From Haloarcula litorea (GTDB lineage: Archaea; Halobacteriota; Halobacteria; Halobacteriales; Haloarculaceae), in NCBI RefSeq assembly GCF_029338195.1, contig NZ_CP119779.1:248001-312000 (forward strand): a stretch of DNA of 64,000 nucleotides, in the 5' to 3' direction. The translations under genes were made by a program, and so were the position numbers. Numbering within the stretch: position 1 is the stretch's first letter; the number at the start of each line of letters is the position of its first letter. Of this stretch, positions 50,962 to 59,902 are shown one piece after another. The notes under the pieces were generated by a model, which did not search any database, had not been told where the DNA came from, and saw only the letters and a program-made list of their open reading frames with translations.

Positions 50962-51824
50962 TGGCAGACAACCCCGACAAGAAGAGCAGCGACGCCGACG
51001 CGAACGAGGAAGCGCTCACGCAGGGCGGGAAGGCCGAGGCCGACGTCGAGGAGGAACAGCCCCTCGACGGCGAGCCGGCCGAGGACCCCGACCAGGTCGC
51101 CGAGGAGGCCGCGGAGTCGGCCGACGAGGACGACGAGTACGCGGAGCTGACCGACATCAGCGGCGTCGGCGACGCCAAGGCCGACGCGCTGCGGGAGGCC
51201 GGCTTCGAGACCGTCGAGGACGTCCGCCGTGCCGACCAGTCCGCGCTCGCGGACGTCGAGGGCATCGGCAACGCGCTCGCGGCCCGGATCAAGGCCGACG
51301 TCGGCGGCCTCGAAGTCGACACGGAGACCGAGGCCGAAGTCGAAGAGGAGGGCGGCGAGGAAGAGCCCGCCGAGGACGTGGAGACGGAGCTCCGGCCCCG
51401 CGGGCTCGCCGACAAGACGCCCGACCTCGACGACGAGGAAGCGCGCCTGCTGACCCAGCGACACCGGGTCGGCACGCCGAAGTTCAACCGACAGGACCAC
51501 CACAAGAAGAAGCGCGTCTCGACCTCGTGGCGCAAGCCCCGCGGCGACCTCTCGAAGCAGCGCCGCGGCATCAAGGGCAAGGGCGACACGGTCGAGGCGG
51601 GCTTCCGCTCGCCGACGGCGGTCCGTGGCAAGCACCCCTCCGGCTTCGAGGAGGTCCGCGTGCACAACGTGGCCGACCTCGAGGGCGTCGACGGGGACAC
51701 GGAAGCCGTCCGCATCGCCTCCAAGGTCGGCGCTCGCAAGCGCGAGCGCATCGAGGAGGAAGCCGAGGACGCGGGCATCCGCGTGCTCAACCCCACCTAC
51801 GTCGAAGTCGAGGTGAACGAGTAA
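50961..51824 (+). CDS. rpl32e: 50S ribosomal protein L32e with N-terminal helix-hairpin-helix extension
   Basis: The 287-aa protein is far longer than the usual 130-240-aa L32e. Residues about 1-50 are acidic. Residues about 58-115 are a helix-hairpin-helix domain ([48 protein letters not shown]). After another acidic linker comes the L32e core ([29 protein letters not shown] and [23 protein letters not shown]). The HhH part may bind rRNA or serve another function; it occurs in relatives. Confidence 0.95.
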   Translation: MADNPDKKSSDADANEEALTQGGKAEADVEEEQPLDGEPAEDPDQVAEEAAESADEDDEYAELTDISGVGDAKADALREAGFETVEDVRRADQSALADVEGIGNALAARIKADVGGLEVDTETEAEVEEEGGEEEPAEDVETELRPRGLADKTPDLDDEEARLLTQRHRVGTPKFNRQDHHKKKRVSTSWRKPRGDLSKQRRGIKGKGDTVEAGFRSPTAVRGKHPSGFEEVRVHNVADLEGVDGDTEAVRIASKVGARKRERIEEEAEDAGIRVLNPTYVEVEVNE

Positions 51825-52273
51825 TGACGGATCTGTCCGCACAGAAGCGACTCGCCGCGGACGTCCTCGACGTCGGGAAGAACCGCGTCTGGTTCGACCC
51901 CGAACGGCAGGGCGACATCGCGGACGCCATCACCCGCGAGGACGTGCGCGAACTGGTCGATGAGGGCGCTATCACAGCGAAAGACGAGAAGGGCAACTCG
52001 CAGGGGCGCGCACGCGAGCGCAAGAAGAAGCGTGCCTACGGCCACCAGAAGGGACAGGGTTCCCGGAAGGGCAAGTCCGGCGCACGCGAGGACCCCAAGG
52101 AGAAGTGGGAGTCCCAGATCCGCGCACAGCGGAAGCGGCTCCGCGAACTGCGCGACGACGGCTCCCTGTCGAACGCCGAGTACCGCGACCTCTACGACAA
52201 GGCCGGCGGTGGCGAGTTCGACAGCGTTGCCGACCTCGAACGATACATCGACGACAACTACGGTGAAGCATAA
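51824..52273 (+). CDS. rpl19e: 50S ribosomal protein L19e
   Basis: The 149-aa archaeal/eukaryotic protein is a long basic helical protein. It starts TDLSAQKRLAADVLDVGKNRVWFDPERQGDIADAITREDVREL and runs into KDEKGNSQGRARERKKKRAYGHQKGQGSRKGKSGARE. A C-terminal helix ends in DDNYGEA. It begins at the stop of rpl32e (one-nucleotide overlap). Confidence 0.96.
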   Translation: MTDLSAQKRLAADVLDVGKNRVWFDPERQGDIADAITREDVRELVDEGAITAKDEKGNSQGRARERKKKRAYGHQKGQGSRKGKSGAREDPKEKWESQIRAQRKRLRELRDDGSLSNAEYRDLYDKAGGGEFDSVADLERYIDDNYGEA

Positions 52274-52836
52274 TGGCGACAGGACCACGATACAACGTGC
52301 CGATGCGGCGACGCCGCGAGGCCCGCACCGATTACCATCAGCGGTTGCGCCTGCTGAAATCCGGCAAGCCCCGCCTCGTTGCTCGGAAGAGCAACAAACA
52401 CGTCAGGGCGCAGCTGGTGACGCTGGGCGATAACGGCGATCGCACGCTGGCGGCCGCACACTCGAGCGACCTCGAAGAGTACGGCTGGGAGGCACCGACG
52501 GGCAACATGCCCGCTGCGTACCTCACCGGCCTGCTCGCGGGGCTTCGCGCGCAGGACGCGGGCGTCGAGGAAGCGGTGCTGGACATCGGCCTCAACACCC
52601 CGACCCCCGGAAGCAAAGTGTTCGCAATACAGGAAGGCGCAATCGACGCCGGCCTGGAAATCCCCCACAACGACGACGTGCTCGCCGACTGGCAGCGAAC
52701 CCGCGGCTCCCACATCGCGGAGTACGCCGAGCAGCTCGACGAGCCGCTGTACAGCGGGGACTTCGACGCGACGGACCTCCCGGCGCACTTCGACGAGACG
52801 CGGGAGACCCTACTGGAAGGTGACATCGAACTATGA
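52273..52836 (+). CDS. rpl18: 50S ribosomal protein L18
   Basis: The 187-aa 5S rRNA-binding protein, archaeal L5e-like, starts [48 protein letters not shown]. It contains [42 protein letters not shown]. It overlaps rps5 by 4 nt. Confidence 0.96.
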   Translation: MATGPRYNVPMRRRREARTDYHQRLRLLKSGKPRLVARKSNKHVRAQLVTLGDNGDRTLAAAHSSDLEEYGWEAPTGNMPAAYLTGLLAGLRAQDAGVEEAVLDIGLNTPTPGSKVFAIQEGAIDAGLEIPHNDDVLADWQRTRGSHIAEYAEQLDEPLYSGDFDATDLPAHFDETRETLLEGDIEL

Positions 52837-53471
52837 GTGCTGACAACGGCTGGGAACCCCGGACACGCCTCGGCAAGCAGGTCGCCGAGGGCGAGATCGA
52901 CTCGATGCAGGAGGCGCTGAACTCCGGGCTCCCCCTCAAGGAAGCTGAAGTCGTCGACCAGCTCGTTCCCGATCTGGAAGACGAGGTACTGGACATCAAC
53001 ATGGTCCAGCGGATGACGGACTCCGGCCGCCGGGTGAAGTTCCGGTGTGTCGTCGCCGTCGGCAACCGCGACGGCCTCGTCGGCTACGCGGAGGGCCGCG
53101 ACGACCAGGTCGGCGGTGCCATCCAGAAGGCCATCGACGTGGCCAAGCTGAACATCATCGACGTCTCCCGTGGCTGTGGCTCCTGGGAGTGTGGCTGTGG
53201 CCGTCCCCACACGGTCGCGCTGCGCACGAAGGGCAAGGCCGGGAGCGTCGAGGTCGAGCTCCAGCCGGCCCCGCGCGGGCTGGGCCTGGCGGGCGGGGAG
53301 ACCGTCCGCAAGGTGCTCGAACTGGCCGGCATCGAGGACATCTGGACCCGCTCCAGCGGGAACACCCGGACCACGGTCAACTTCGCGAAGGCGACGTTCA
53401 ACGCCCTGCAGAACACGGCCGAGGCCCGCGTCCCCGAACGCACCTTCGAGAAACGAGAGGTGATCGAGTGA
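52833..53471 (+). CDS. rps5: 30S ribosomal protein S5
   Basis: The 212-aa protein at the mRNA entry has the double-stranded RNA-binding-like domain ([40 protein letters not shown]) and the archaeal Cys-rich insert ([48 protein letters not shown]). It overlaps rpl30 by one nucleotide. Confidence 0.96.
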   Translation: MSADNGWEPRTRLGKQVAEGEIDSMQEALNSGLPLKEAEVVDQLVPDLEDEVLDINMVQRMTDSGRRVKFRCVVAVGNRDGLVGYAEGRDDQVGGAIQKAIDVAKLNIIDVSRGCGSWECGCGRPHTVALRTKGKAGSVEVELQPAPRGLGLAGGETVRKVLELAGIEDIWTRSSGNTRTTVNFAKATFNALQNTAEARVPERTFEKREVIE

Positions 53472-53935
53472 TGCAGGCGCTCGTCCAGATCCGCGGCGAC
53501 GTGAACATGGACACGGACATCCACGACACGCTGCAGATGCTCAACATCCACCACGTCAACCACTGTACGCTCGTCCCCGAGACGGAGACGTACAGCGGGA
53601 TGGTCTCGAAGGTCAACGACTTCGTGGCCTTCGGCGAACCCAGCCAGGAGACCCTGGAGACGCTCCTGGAGCGGCGCGCCGAGCCCGCGGAGGGCGACGC
53701 CGACGTCGACGACGAGTGGGTGGCCGAGCACACCGACTACGACGACGTCTCGGCGCTGGCCGAGGCGCTGCTGGCCGAGGAGACGACCCTGCAGGAGCAG
53801 GGTCTCTCGCCGACGCTCCGTCTGCACCCGCCGCGTGGCGGCCACGACGGCATCAAACACCCCGTCAAGGAGGGCGGTGAACTCGGCGAGCACGACACCG
53901 ACGGGATAGACGACCTCCTGGAGGCGATGCGATAA
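53471..53935 (+). CDS. rpl30: 50S ribosomal protein L30
   Basis: The 154-aa archaeal L30, longer than the bacterial form, starts [55 protein letters not shown]. It ends in SPTLRLHPPRGGHDGIKHPVKEGGELGEHD, as in L7e-like relatives. It overlaps rpl15 by one nucleotide. Confidence 0.95.
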   Translation: MQALVQIRGDVNMDTDIHDTLQMLNIHHVNHCTLVPETETYSGMVSKVNDFVAFGEPSQETLETLLERRAEPAEGDADVDDEWVAEHTDYDDVSALAEALLAEETTLQEQGLSPTLRLHPPRGGHDGIKHPVKEGGELGEHDTDGIDDLLEAMR

Positions 53936-54435
53936 TGACGAGCAAGAAACGACGACAGCGTGGTTCGCGTACGCACGGCGGCGGCTCGCACAAGAACCGG
54001 CGCGGTGCCGGTCACCGCGGTGGTCGCGGGCGTGCCGGCCGCGCCAAACACGAGTTCCACAACTACGAGCCCCTGGGCAAGAGCGGGTTCAACCGCCCGG
54101 AGAAGGTCCAGGAGGACGTCGCGACGGTCGACGTCCGCGAGCTCGACGAGGACGCACCGCTGCTGGCCGCCGAGGGCGTCGCCGAGGCCGACGGTGACGG
54201 CTACGTCATCGACGCCCGCGACGTCGTCGAGGACGCCGAGGACGCCGACGTGGTGAAGGTCCTCGGTGCCGGCCAGGTTCGCAACGAACTCACCATCGTC
54301 GCCGACGACTTCTCGGCCGGCGCGGTCGAGAAGGTCGAGGCCGCCGGTGGCGAGACCGAACTGACCGACCTCGGACAGGAGCGCCAGGAAGCAGCCGAGG
54401 ACGAGACAGAGGACGACGCGGACGACGAGGCGTAA
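53935..54435 (+). CDS. rpl15: 50S ribosomal protein L15
   Basis: The 166-aa protein starts TSKKRRQRGSRTHGGGSHKNRRGAGHRGGRGRAGRAKHEFHNYEPLGKSGFNRP, the Gly/Arg-rich rRNA-binding extension. It continues in a globular L18e-like domain with VVKVLGAGQVRNELTIVADDFSAGAVEKVEAAGG. Seven nt separate it from secY. Confidence 0.96.
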   Translation: MTSKKRRQRGSRTHGGGSHKNRRGAGHRGGRGRAGRAKHEFHNYEPLGKSGFNRPEKVQEDVATVDVRELDEDAPLLAAEGVAEADGDGYVIDARDVVEDAEDADVVKVLGAGQVRNELTIVADDFSAGAVEKVEAAGGETELTDLGQERQEAAEDETEDDADDEA

Positions 54436-54441
54436 CGACAG

Positions 54442-55911
54442 ATGAGCTGGAAGGACACCGCCGAACCGCTGCTCGTCAGGATGCCCGCAGTCCGTCGGCC
54501 GGAGGGCCACGTCCCGTTCAAGCGGAAGCTGGCCTGGACCGGCGGCGTACTGGTGCTGTACTTCTTCCTGACGAACGTGGCGCTGTTCGGACTCGACCTC
54601 ACCCGCGACCAGGCGGTCTTCGGGCGGTTCTCCTCGATCCTCGCCTCGGGGCAGGGCAGCATCATGCAGCTCGGGATCGGGCCGATCGTGACGGCCTCGA
54701 TCGTCCTGCAGCTGCTTGGCGGTGCGGACCTGCTGGGGCTGGACACGCAGAACGACCCGCGCGACCAGATCCTCTACCAGGGACTCCAGAAGCTGCTGGT
54801 CCTGGTCATGATCTGCCTGACCGGCCTGCCGATGGTGTTCGCGGGCGGCTTCCTGCCCGCCGACGAGGCGGTCGCACAGTCGCTGGGCATCGGCACGGTG
54901 GGCGTGCAGTGGCTCATCTTCGGGCAGATGTTCGTCGGCGGTGTCCTCATCCTGTTCATGGACGAGGTCATCTCCAAGTGGGGTGTCGGGAGCGGGATCG
55001 GCCTGTTCATCGTCGCCGGCGTGAGCCAGCGACTGGTGGGCGGGATCCTCGCCACGCCCGGCTTCGGCGGGCAGAGCGGGATCATCCACACGTGGTACCT
55101 GTTCGTCACCGGCCAACAGCAGACCGGACCGGTGCTGGCCCCGGGCGGGCTCCAGACGGTCATCACCGGCCCCGGGCAGATACTGGCGCTGTTCACCACG
55201 GTGCTCATCTTCTCGGTGGTCGTCTACGCCGAGTCGGTCCGGGTCGAGATCCCACTGTCGAACGCCCGCGTGAAGGGCGCGCGCGGTCGCTTCCCCGTGA
55301 AGCTCATCTACGCCAGCGTCCTGCCGATGATCCTCGTCCGGGCGCTACAGGCCAACATCCAGTTCCTCGGGCGCATCCTCAACGCACAGCTGGGGACGAT
55401 GCCCAACTGGCTGGGCCAGTACTCCTCGAACGGCCAGCCGACCGGCGGGCTGTTCTACTACCTCGCGCCCATCCAGTCGCCCGGTGACTGGATGTGGTGG
55501 CTCGAGAGCGCGACCCAGCCCATCTGGCAGATCCTCATCCGCGTCGGGGTCGACCTGACCTTTATGCTCGTCGGCGGCGCGATCTTCGCCGTCTTCTGGG
55601 TCGAGACGACGGACATGGGCCCCGAAGCGACGGCCCAGCAGATCCACAACTCCGGGATGCAGATCCCCGGGTTCCGACAGAACGTCGGCGTCATCGAGAA
55701 GGTCCTCGAGCGCTACATCCCGCAGGTGACGGTCATCGGCGGGGCCCTCGTGGGCCTGCTCGCGGTGATGGCGAACATGCTCGGTACCATCGGCGGCGTC
55801 TCCGGGACCGGGCTGCTGCTGACGGTCTCCATCACGTACAAGCTGTACGAGGAGATCGCCGAGGAGCAGCTGATGGAGATGCACCCGATGATGCGCCAGA
55901 TGTTCGGATAG
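54442..55911 (+). CDS. secY: preprotein translocase subunit SecY
   Basis: The 489-aa channel-forming subunit of the Sec translocon has about ten membrane helices, beginning after RRPEGHVPFKRKLAWTGGVLVLYFFLTNVALFG. The plug and lateral-gate region follows (GQGSIMQLGIGPIVTASIVLQLL). The cytoplasmic loops (VRVEIPLSNARVKGARGRFPVKLIYASVLPMILVRALQANIQFLG) contact ribosome and SRP receptor. It ends the large operon, its usual archaeal place. Translated with upstream ribosomal proteins, so expression follows ribosome production. Confidence 0.97.
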   Translation: MSWKDTAEPLLVRMPAVRRPEGHVPFKRKLAWTGGVLVLYFFLTNVALFGLDLTRDQAVFGRFSSILASGQGSIMQLGIGPIVTASIVLQLLGGADLLGLDTQNDPRDQILYQGLQKLLVLVMICLTGLPMVFAGGFLPADEAVAQSLGIGTVGVQWLIFGQMFVGGVLILFMDEVISKWGVGSGIGLFIVAGVSQRLVGGILATPGFGGQSGIIHTWYLFVTGQQQTGPVLAPGGLQTVITGPGQILALFTTVLIFSVVVYAESVRVEIPLSNARVKGARGRFPVKLIYASVLPMILVRALQANIQFLGRILNAQLGTMPNWLGQYSSNGQPTGGLFYYLAPIQSPGDWMWWLESATQPIWQILIRVGVDLTFMLVGGAIFAVFWVETTDMGPEATAQQIHNSGMQIPGFRQNVGVIEKVLERYIPQVTVIGGALVGLLAVMANMLGTIGGVSGTGLLLTVSITYKLYEEIAEEQLMEMHPMMRQMFG

Positions 55912-56094
55912 AACCGCCGAGCGTCTTCACTTCTTAGCGTCCGCGACGACCACTGAGCCACTGCTTCGACCTCGATCTTCCTCGGTGGGGGGTGGCGGCG
56001 TGAGAGAGGTGGCCTCACACCGCGGTCCTATCGACGTAGAACGACTGGACGGGTTCGGCGTCGGACGATACGAAGACGACGGGAGAGTCTGGAG

Positions 56095-57423
56095 TCAGTC
56101 GGCGGCGTGGGCGTGTTCGCCGCGCTCCCCGTCGCCGACGGAGTCAGAACGGTGGAGCCAGTAGAGGACCAGGAACAACACCGTCGCGAGCACGTTCAGG
56201 ACCAGCTTGTAGTTCATCTCGATCTCTACCGCGGCGATCTGGACGCTCGACGCGGGCGGGACGAGCCCCGCACCGAGGAACACGAAGTGAACGACGACCC
56301 CGGTGAGGACCGCCGAGACGAAGATCATCCCCGAGAGGACCGCCGCGAATTTGGTCCCGTAGTACTCCCGGTAGGCGTCCATGATCGGCGGGACGATGAG
56401 GTCGGCGAAGATGTACGAGAGCACCGACCCGAACGGCAGCCCGTTGGCGTAGAGGACGGCACCGAAGGGGACGTTCCCGACCGAACAGACGAACGTCGCG
56501 ACGCCGATGACGGCACCCAGTGCCGCGGTCCAGACGACGTAGACCGGGAGGCCGAACGTGGGGCCGGAGAACACGGAGGTCCAGACGTGTTCCGGGACGA
56601 AACCGGCGATCAGGCCGGCGAAGACGAAGCCGATGGCGATCTCGTCCCAGAGCATCCCCCACTCCGACCACTGCTTGTCGGCGAGTGCCTTCCACCCGGA
56701 CAGCGTAGTCGCCTGCTCCCGGATGGTCGGGTTGGCCTCCTCCGGGTCGAAGCTGTCCTTGCAGGACTCCGAGCAGAAGTAGTAGGTCCCCCCGTCGTGT
56801 TCGGTGGAGTGGTCGGCCTCGTCGGGGTCGAGTTCCATCCCACAGACGGGGTCCTGGACCGTCGCGTCCCCGGCGTCCTGAACGTTCTCGCGGGCCTGCT
56901 CGACGACCTCGTCGGGCGTGAGGTAGACGAACCCGACGGCCATCAGGCCGATGAGCAGGAAGCCGCCGACGACGTCGGCGACGAGGAACTGCCAGCCCAA
57001 CAGGAGGTAGATGACGATGCCGATCTCGACGACCAGGTTCGTCGACGCGAACATGAACGCGCCGAGCGTGGCCGCGGCGGACCCGCCCTTCTTGAAGAGG
57101 TTCTTCGCCGTGGCGATGGCGCTGTAGGAACACGACGAGGAAACGAACCCGAACAGAGAGCCGTAGCCCAGCTCCCGGAGGCCGTGGCCCTCGAGCAGGT
57201 CCGAGACCTTCTCGTCTGAGGTCCAGGCCTCGACGCCGCCGGCGATGGCGAACCCGACGACGAGCGCCCACCACGTGATCCAGGCCATCGCCGCCGTCGT
57301 CGTGAGGAACTGGCGCGTGCTCTCGACGAAGAACGACACCAGCGGCTTCGACGTCGTGACGACACCGAGTGCGACCGTCGCGAGCGCGACGACCGCGAGG
57401 ATCGCGTACTCCTTTCTCTCCAT
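56095..57423 (-). CDS. DUF318/ArsP-like permease with internal YHS metal domain
   Basis: The 442-aa membrane protein has two halves of about four helices each, as in UPF0718/DUF318 permeases (ArsP, organo-arsenical export, and related metal exporters). The first half shows GYGSLFGFVSSSCSYSAIATAKNLFKKGGS and the second TFVCSVGNVPFGAVLYANG. Between them, at about residues 185-235, lies a YHS domain (QDPVCGMELDPDEADHSTEHDGGTYYFCSESCKDSFD), with Cys residues expected to bind a metal such as copper. The substrate is unknown; a thiophilic metal or metalloid is likely. No regulator is adjacent. Confidence 0.87.
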   Translation of the reverse strand: MERKEYAILAVVALATVALGVVTTSKPLVSFFVESTRQFLTTTAAMAWITWWALVVGFAIAGGVEAWTSDEKVSDLLEGHGLRELGYGSLFGFVSSSCSYSAIATAKNLFKKGGSAAATLGAFMFASTNLVVEIGIVIYLLLGWQFLVADVVGGFLLIGLMAVGFVYLTPDEVVEQARENVQDAGDATVQDPVCGMELDPDEADHSTEHDGGTYYFCSESCKDSFDPEEANPTIREQATTLSGWKALADKQWSEWGMLWDEIAIGFVFAGLIAGFVPEHVWTSVFSGPTFGLPVYVVWTAALGAVIGVATFVCSVGNVPFGAVLYANGLPFGSVLSYIFADLIVPPIMDAYREYYGTKFAAVLSGMIFVSAVLTGVVVHFVFLGAGLVPPASSVQIAAVEIEMNYKLVLNVLATVLFLVLYWLHRSDSVGDGERGEHAHAAD

Positions 57424-57727
57424 ACGTGGCCACTTGGGGTTCGACGTTTTCCGGACCTTCGGCTAACACACTCCGGCCGAGACGGGGGCGGAACTTTCCG
57501 TCGGCAACTGATCGCCGACGGACAGACCGGACTCCGAAGCGGGTCGCCGAGGTCGGCGGATCCGTCGCCGCCCGTGGTTCGGGCTTCCCGCGGCTCGCGA
57601 GCGAGCGGTCTCGATCTGCCGGTACCGTGTTCGACGGCGCTGCCGGGAAAACAACGGCGGTCGGCGGTCCACTGCCGGGGTCGGGCCGCCCGGCAGCGGC
57701 GGGACGGGGCCGCCCCGCGAGGCGGGG
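57424..57727. other. 304-bp intergenic region
   Basis: No coding frame or RNA gene is convincing. The left part holds the promoter of the permease (minus strand). Near the right end, gccccgc (57712-57718) and gcggggc (57722-57728) form a 7-bp inverted repeat just at the stop of the methyltransferase gene, possibly a transcription end. Otherwise I see nothing. Confidence 0.5.
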
Positions 57728-58768
57728 CTACGACGTCGACGTGACCGACGCGTCGCGCATCTCCGCGAGGTCCTCGCGGACGGCCTCGGCGACGACCCGC
57801 CCGAGTCGGACCGGGACGGCGTTGCCGACGATCTTGAGCTGCGTGCTCTTGGGGCCCTGGAACTCGTAGTCGTCGGGGAACGTCTGCAGGATCGCACACT
57901 CCCGGACGGTGCCGACGCGGTCCTCGGTCGGGTGGATGAACGGGGCGTTGTGGTTCTCCTTGACCGTGAACGCGGGCTCGTCGGGCTCGAGCCGCCGCCA
58001 GCTGTCGCCGAAGCTCTCGTAGAGGCTGTCGCCGTGGTCGACCTCGGCGATGCGCTCGACCATGTCGTCGCTGTGGTCGGTCGTCTCGTGGTTGGGCAGC
58101 CCCTCGATCTCCTTCTCGACGAGGGCCTCGCGGACGGTGACGTAGGGCTCGAGGGCCGCACTCGAGAGGGTCGTCTGCTCGGACGGTCGGTGGGTCCGGT
58201 CGGGGAACGTCGGTACCTCGCCGTCCGCCCGGCCGACGAAGACGACGCGCCGGCGCGCCTGCGGGACGCCGTAGTCGGCGGCGTTGAGCGTCTCGTGTTT
58301 CACCGAGTAGCCGATCTCCTCGTAGCGCTGGTGGATCTTCCGGACGACGTCGCCGTCCTCCATCGACTTGATGCCGGGGACGTTCTCCATCACGAACACG
58401 TCGGGTTCGACGTGGGCGACGTGGTCGATAAACGACCCGACCAGGGAGTTCCGCTCGTCCTCGGGGTCGCGCTTGCCGGCGATGCTGAACCCCTTGCACG
58501 GCGGCCCGCCGACGACCACGTCGACGGCGTCCGTGTCGATGTCGTGGTCGTCGTAGAACGCGGCGGGGTCGACCTCGCCCAGGTCCGCCTGGATCGCCAG
58601 CGAGTCCTCGTGGTTGTGCTCGAACGTCGGGAGGAAGTCCTCGTTGACGTCGACGCCGGCGACGACGTCGTAACCGGCCTGCTCGAAGCCCGTCGAGAGC
58701 CCGCCGCCGCCACAGAAGAGGTCGAGCACCGCGGCGACCGCGTCCTCGTCGGCAGTTGCCCCGTCCAT
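57728..58768 (-). CDS. DNA (cytosine-5) methyltransferase
   Basis: The 346-aa C5 methyltransferase shows motif I LDLFCGGGGLSTGFEQAGY, the catalytic Pro-Cys (P90-C91) in VVGGPPCKGFS, motif VI MENVPGI, and a C-terminal segment with VGNAVPVRLGRVVAEAV. It lies 79 bp downstream of an HNH endonuclease gene in the same orientation, making a probable type II modification enzyme. The target site cannot be predicted from sequence. The ATG at 58768 is the likely start; an upstream in-frame start (VTVDQDTTMDG) adds a few residues. Confidence 0.88.
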   Translation of the reverse strand: MDGATADEDAVAAVLDLFCGGGGLSTGFEQAGYDVVAGVDVNEDFLPTFEHNHEDSLAIQADLGEVDPAAFYDDHDIDTDAVDVVVGGPPCKGFSIAGKRDPEDERNSLVGSFIDHVAHVEPDVFVMENVPGIKSMEDGDVVRKIHQRYEEIGYSVKHETLNAADYGVPQARRRVVFVGRADGEVPTFPDRTHRPSEQTTLSSAALEPYVTVREALVEKEIEGLPNHETTDHSDDMVERIAEVDHGDSLYESFGDSWRRLEPDEPAFTVKENHNAPFIHPTEDRVGTVRECAILQTFPDDYEFQGPKSTQLKIVGNAVPVRLGRVVAEAVREDLAEMRDASVTSTS

Positions 58769-58847
58769 CGTTGTGTCTTGGTCGACAGTCACTCGCTGGC
58801 GGTATAATCTCTTGCGGTTGCGCGAGCCGGCGGCCGGTCCCGCGTGG

Positions 58848-59753
58848 TCACTGCGACGCCGCGTCGAGGTGCTCGTTGACCGCCTCGCGCCACTCGTGGG
58901 GGTTGTACCAGCCACACCCCTCGCAGCCGACGTCGTCCTCGTACTCCCGGCCGCCCTCGTAGTAGAAGTCGATACCGAAGAAGGCGGGCCGCTCGCCGGT
59001 CTCGACGCACTGCTCGCACTTGCGGCTCTTGAGGAGGTTGTTCTTGCCCGAGAGGAGCTGGAAGTGCGCCCGGACCTCCTCGTCGCTCATCGACTCGTAG
59101 TCGAAGTCCTCCGGTTCCGCCCAGCGGATGCGCGGCCGCCGGTGGTCGACCTCGGGGGTCCCGCCGGGACTCGACAGGTCGAAGGCGTCCCGGCCGTCGT
59201 ACAGCTCCCGGACGCGCCGCTTGAACGACTCGGGCATCTCCTGGCGCGTGATGGGCTTGGAGCTGGGGAACGGGTACTTGAGCTGGCGGTGAGTCGTCTT
59301 CTCCCCGCAGGTGTCACAGTAGCGGCGGTCGTACTCGCCGCGGCCGCCGGTGGTGCTGACGAACTCGAACCCCTCGTCGCGGAAGTCCCGGATGTACGCG
59401 GCCGGCTGGGAGCCGGAGAGCTCACACTCCGAGCAGTGCCACTCGCAGTCGGCGAGCACGTCGAAGGTCCGGCCCTTCTTGGTGCTCGTCGAGGAGGGGT
59501 TCCAGTCCTCGACGAGGACGAACTCGGCGGCCCGCTCGCCCCACTCGGTGAGCGCGAGCCGGTCGCCGTCGCGGGTCAGCAGTTCCTGTTCGAGTCCGAC
59601 CTCCAGCAGTTCCCGGAGTCGCTCGTCGGCCAGGCCGGTCTCGTCGCGGAGCTCGGCGACGGTCGCGTCGCCGTCCGAGAGCCGGTCGAAGAGCCGCTGC
59701 CGGGCGTCGTCCTGTCGAAGCTCGTCGATGTATTGCGCCGTCTCGTCGTCCAT
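58848..59753 (-). CDS. HNH-type restriction endonuclease with winged-helix N-terminus
   Basis: The 301-aa protein begins with a winged-helix-like part (residues about 1-75) and has two Cys-based knuckles (CEWHCSEC near 103-110, CDTCG near 146-150). An HNH core follows, with EVDHRRPRIRW near 201-211 (Asp203, His204) and KNNLLKSRKCEQC near 237-249. A last pair, CEGCGW, comes near 277. This arrangement resembles type II HNH endonucleases. With the adjacent C5 methyltransferase it makes a probable restriction-modification pair. Recognition sequence unknown. Confidence 0.75.
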   Translation of the reverse strand: MDDETAQYIDELRQDDARQRLFDRLSDGDATVAELRDETGLADERLRELLEVGLEQELLTRDGDRLALTEWGERAAEFVLVEDWNPSSTSTKKGRTFDVLADCEWHCSECELSGSQPAAYIRDFRDEGFEFVSTTGGRGEYDRRYCDTCGEKTTHRQLKYPFPSSKPITRQEMPESFKRRVRELYDGRDAFDLSSPGGTPEVDHRRPRIRWAEPEDFDYESMSDEEVRAHFQLLSGKNNLLKSRKCEQCVETGERPAFFGIDFYYEGGREYEDDVGCEGCGWYNPHEWREAVNEHLDAASQ

Positions 59754-59902
59754 CGTCTCTCGCCGTCCCCAGCGAGGGTGTCGAGGACTATAAATCGACC
59801 CGGTAGCTCGGGGGTCGAGCGGGCACCGTCCCACCGCGGCCACGGTCCGCCGACGCCGTGCGTGCGAAGGCTCTAAGAGAGAGGCTGCGGGAGTGTCGGG
59901 TG

